Positions 6,125-6,252 of a stretch of 6,252 bases of DNA are shown piece by piece; position 1 is the first letter of the stretch, and every line of letters begins with the position of its first letter. A program made the translations under genes and the position numbers. The notes under the pieces are model-generated. The model searched no databases and had not been told where the DNA came from. It was given only the letters and a program-made list of their open reading frames with translations. This stretch comes from Gammaproteobacteria bacterium (GTDB lineage Bacteria; Pseudomonadota; Gammaproteobacteria; Steroidobacterales; Steroidobacteraceae), in contig JAOUGR010000128.1 in NCBI GenBank assembly GCA_029857655.1, positions 1-6,252 on the forward strand, given 5' to 3'.

Positions 6125-6252
6125 TCAGTATTCCTGGTTGGCGTCGGCGTTCCAGTGATAAAGCTTGCGGGCCGAGCCCACGCGCCTGAACTCGCTGGCC
6201 GGGTGATCGATCCCTGCGGCGGCCAGCAAGGTGGTAATCGCGGCCGTGTCTT
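6125..6252 (-). CDS. mgsB: GXGXG-domain glutamate synthase-like subunit, C-terminal end only (MgsB/GlxC type)
   Basis: The minus strand is open from the window edge to TGA at 6127-6125, giving the last 41 residues. They contain ASEFRRVGSARKLYHWN (18-34) and end NQEY. The (F/Y)RR-x-GSA-(R)-(K/Q)-LY pattern near the end is, from memory, typical of GlxC/MgsB proteins, the subunit equivalent to the C-terminal GXGXG beta-helix domain of glutamate synthase. Its position just upstream of the FMN-domain subunit is the expected A-B-C order. In such enzymes this subunit is structural and helps form the ammonia tunnel. Most of the gene, and presumably the amidotransferase subunit (mgsA/glxB), lie outside the window. 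The call rests on a short tail plus context. Confidence 0.68.
   Translation of the reverse strand, partial: DTAAITTLLAAAGIDHPASEFRRVGSARKLYHWNADANQEY

Overview
The window is GC-rich, tightly packed bacterial DNA with Shine-Dalgarno-led genes. The protein types suggest a proteobacterium, but the sequence alone does not fix the lineage. Eight protein-coding genes and two partial genes at the edges fill nearly all of it. No tRNA, rRNA, CRISPR array, insertion sequence or phage gene is visible.

Left (1-1104, minus strand): the N-terminal two thirds of formate--tetrahydrofolate ligase (fhs), which carries formate into the folate C1 pool. A 221-base divergent spacer (1105-1325) follows. It holds a nearly perfect inverted repeat (1168-1200) with a TTGACT hexamer at its centre, an operator-like arrangement.

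Centre-left (1326-3639, plus strand): a four-gene operon. Three small membrane proteins (97, 126 and 55 residues, the last too short for usual gene finders) precede a 470-residue, 12-helix APC-superfamily permease resembling the ethanolamine/amino acid permease branch. APC carriers normally work without such partners, so this is the best candidate here for an undescribed multi-component transporter. A strong intrinsic terminator (3670-3706) closes the operon.

Centre-right (3720-4702, plus strand): two unrecognised genes overlapping by ATGA. One is a membrane-anchored 226-residue protein; the other is a 101-residue membrane protein with a PGFGQ-type motif.

Right (4730-6252, minus strand, convergent with the previous pair): the FMN-binding glutamate-synthase-like subunit MgsC/GlxD, preceded by the last 41 codons of a GXGXG-domain subunit (MgsB/GlxC-like). 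In known systems these form N-methylglutamate synthase, part of the indirect methylamine oxidation pathway, though GlxBCD homologues also occur in organisms not known to use it.

Taken together, an amine or glutamate-derivative enzyme, an amine/amino-acid-type permease and an H4F C1-entry enzyme suggest a locus for methylated amine or C1 metabolism. That link is inferred from neighbourhood, not proven by the sequence.
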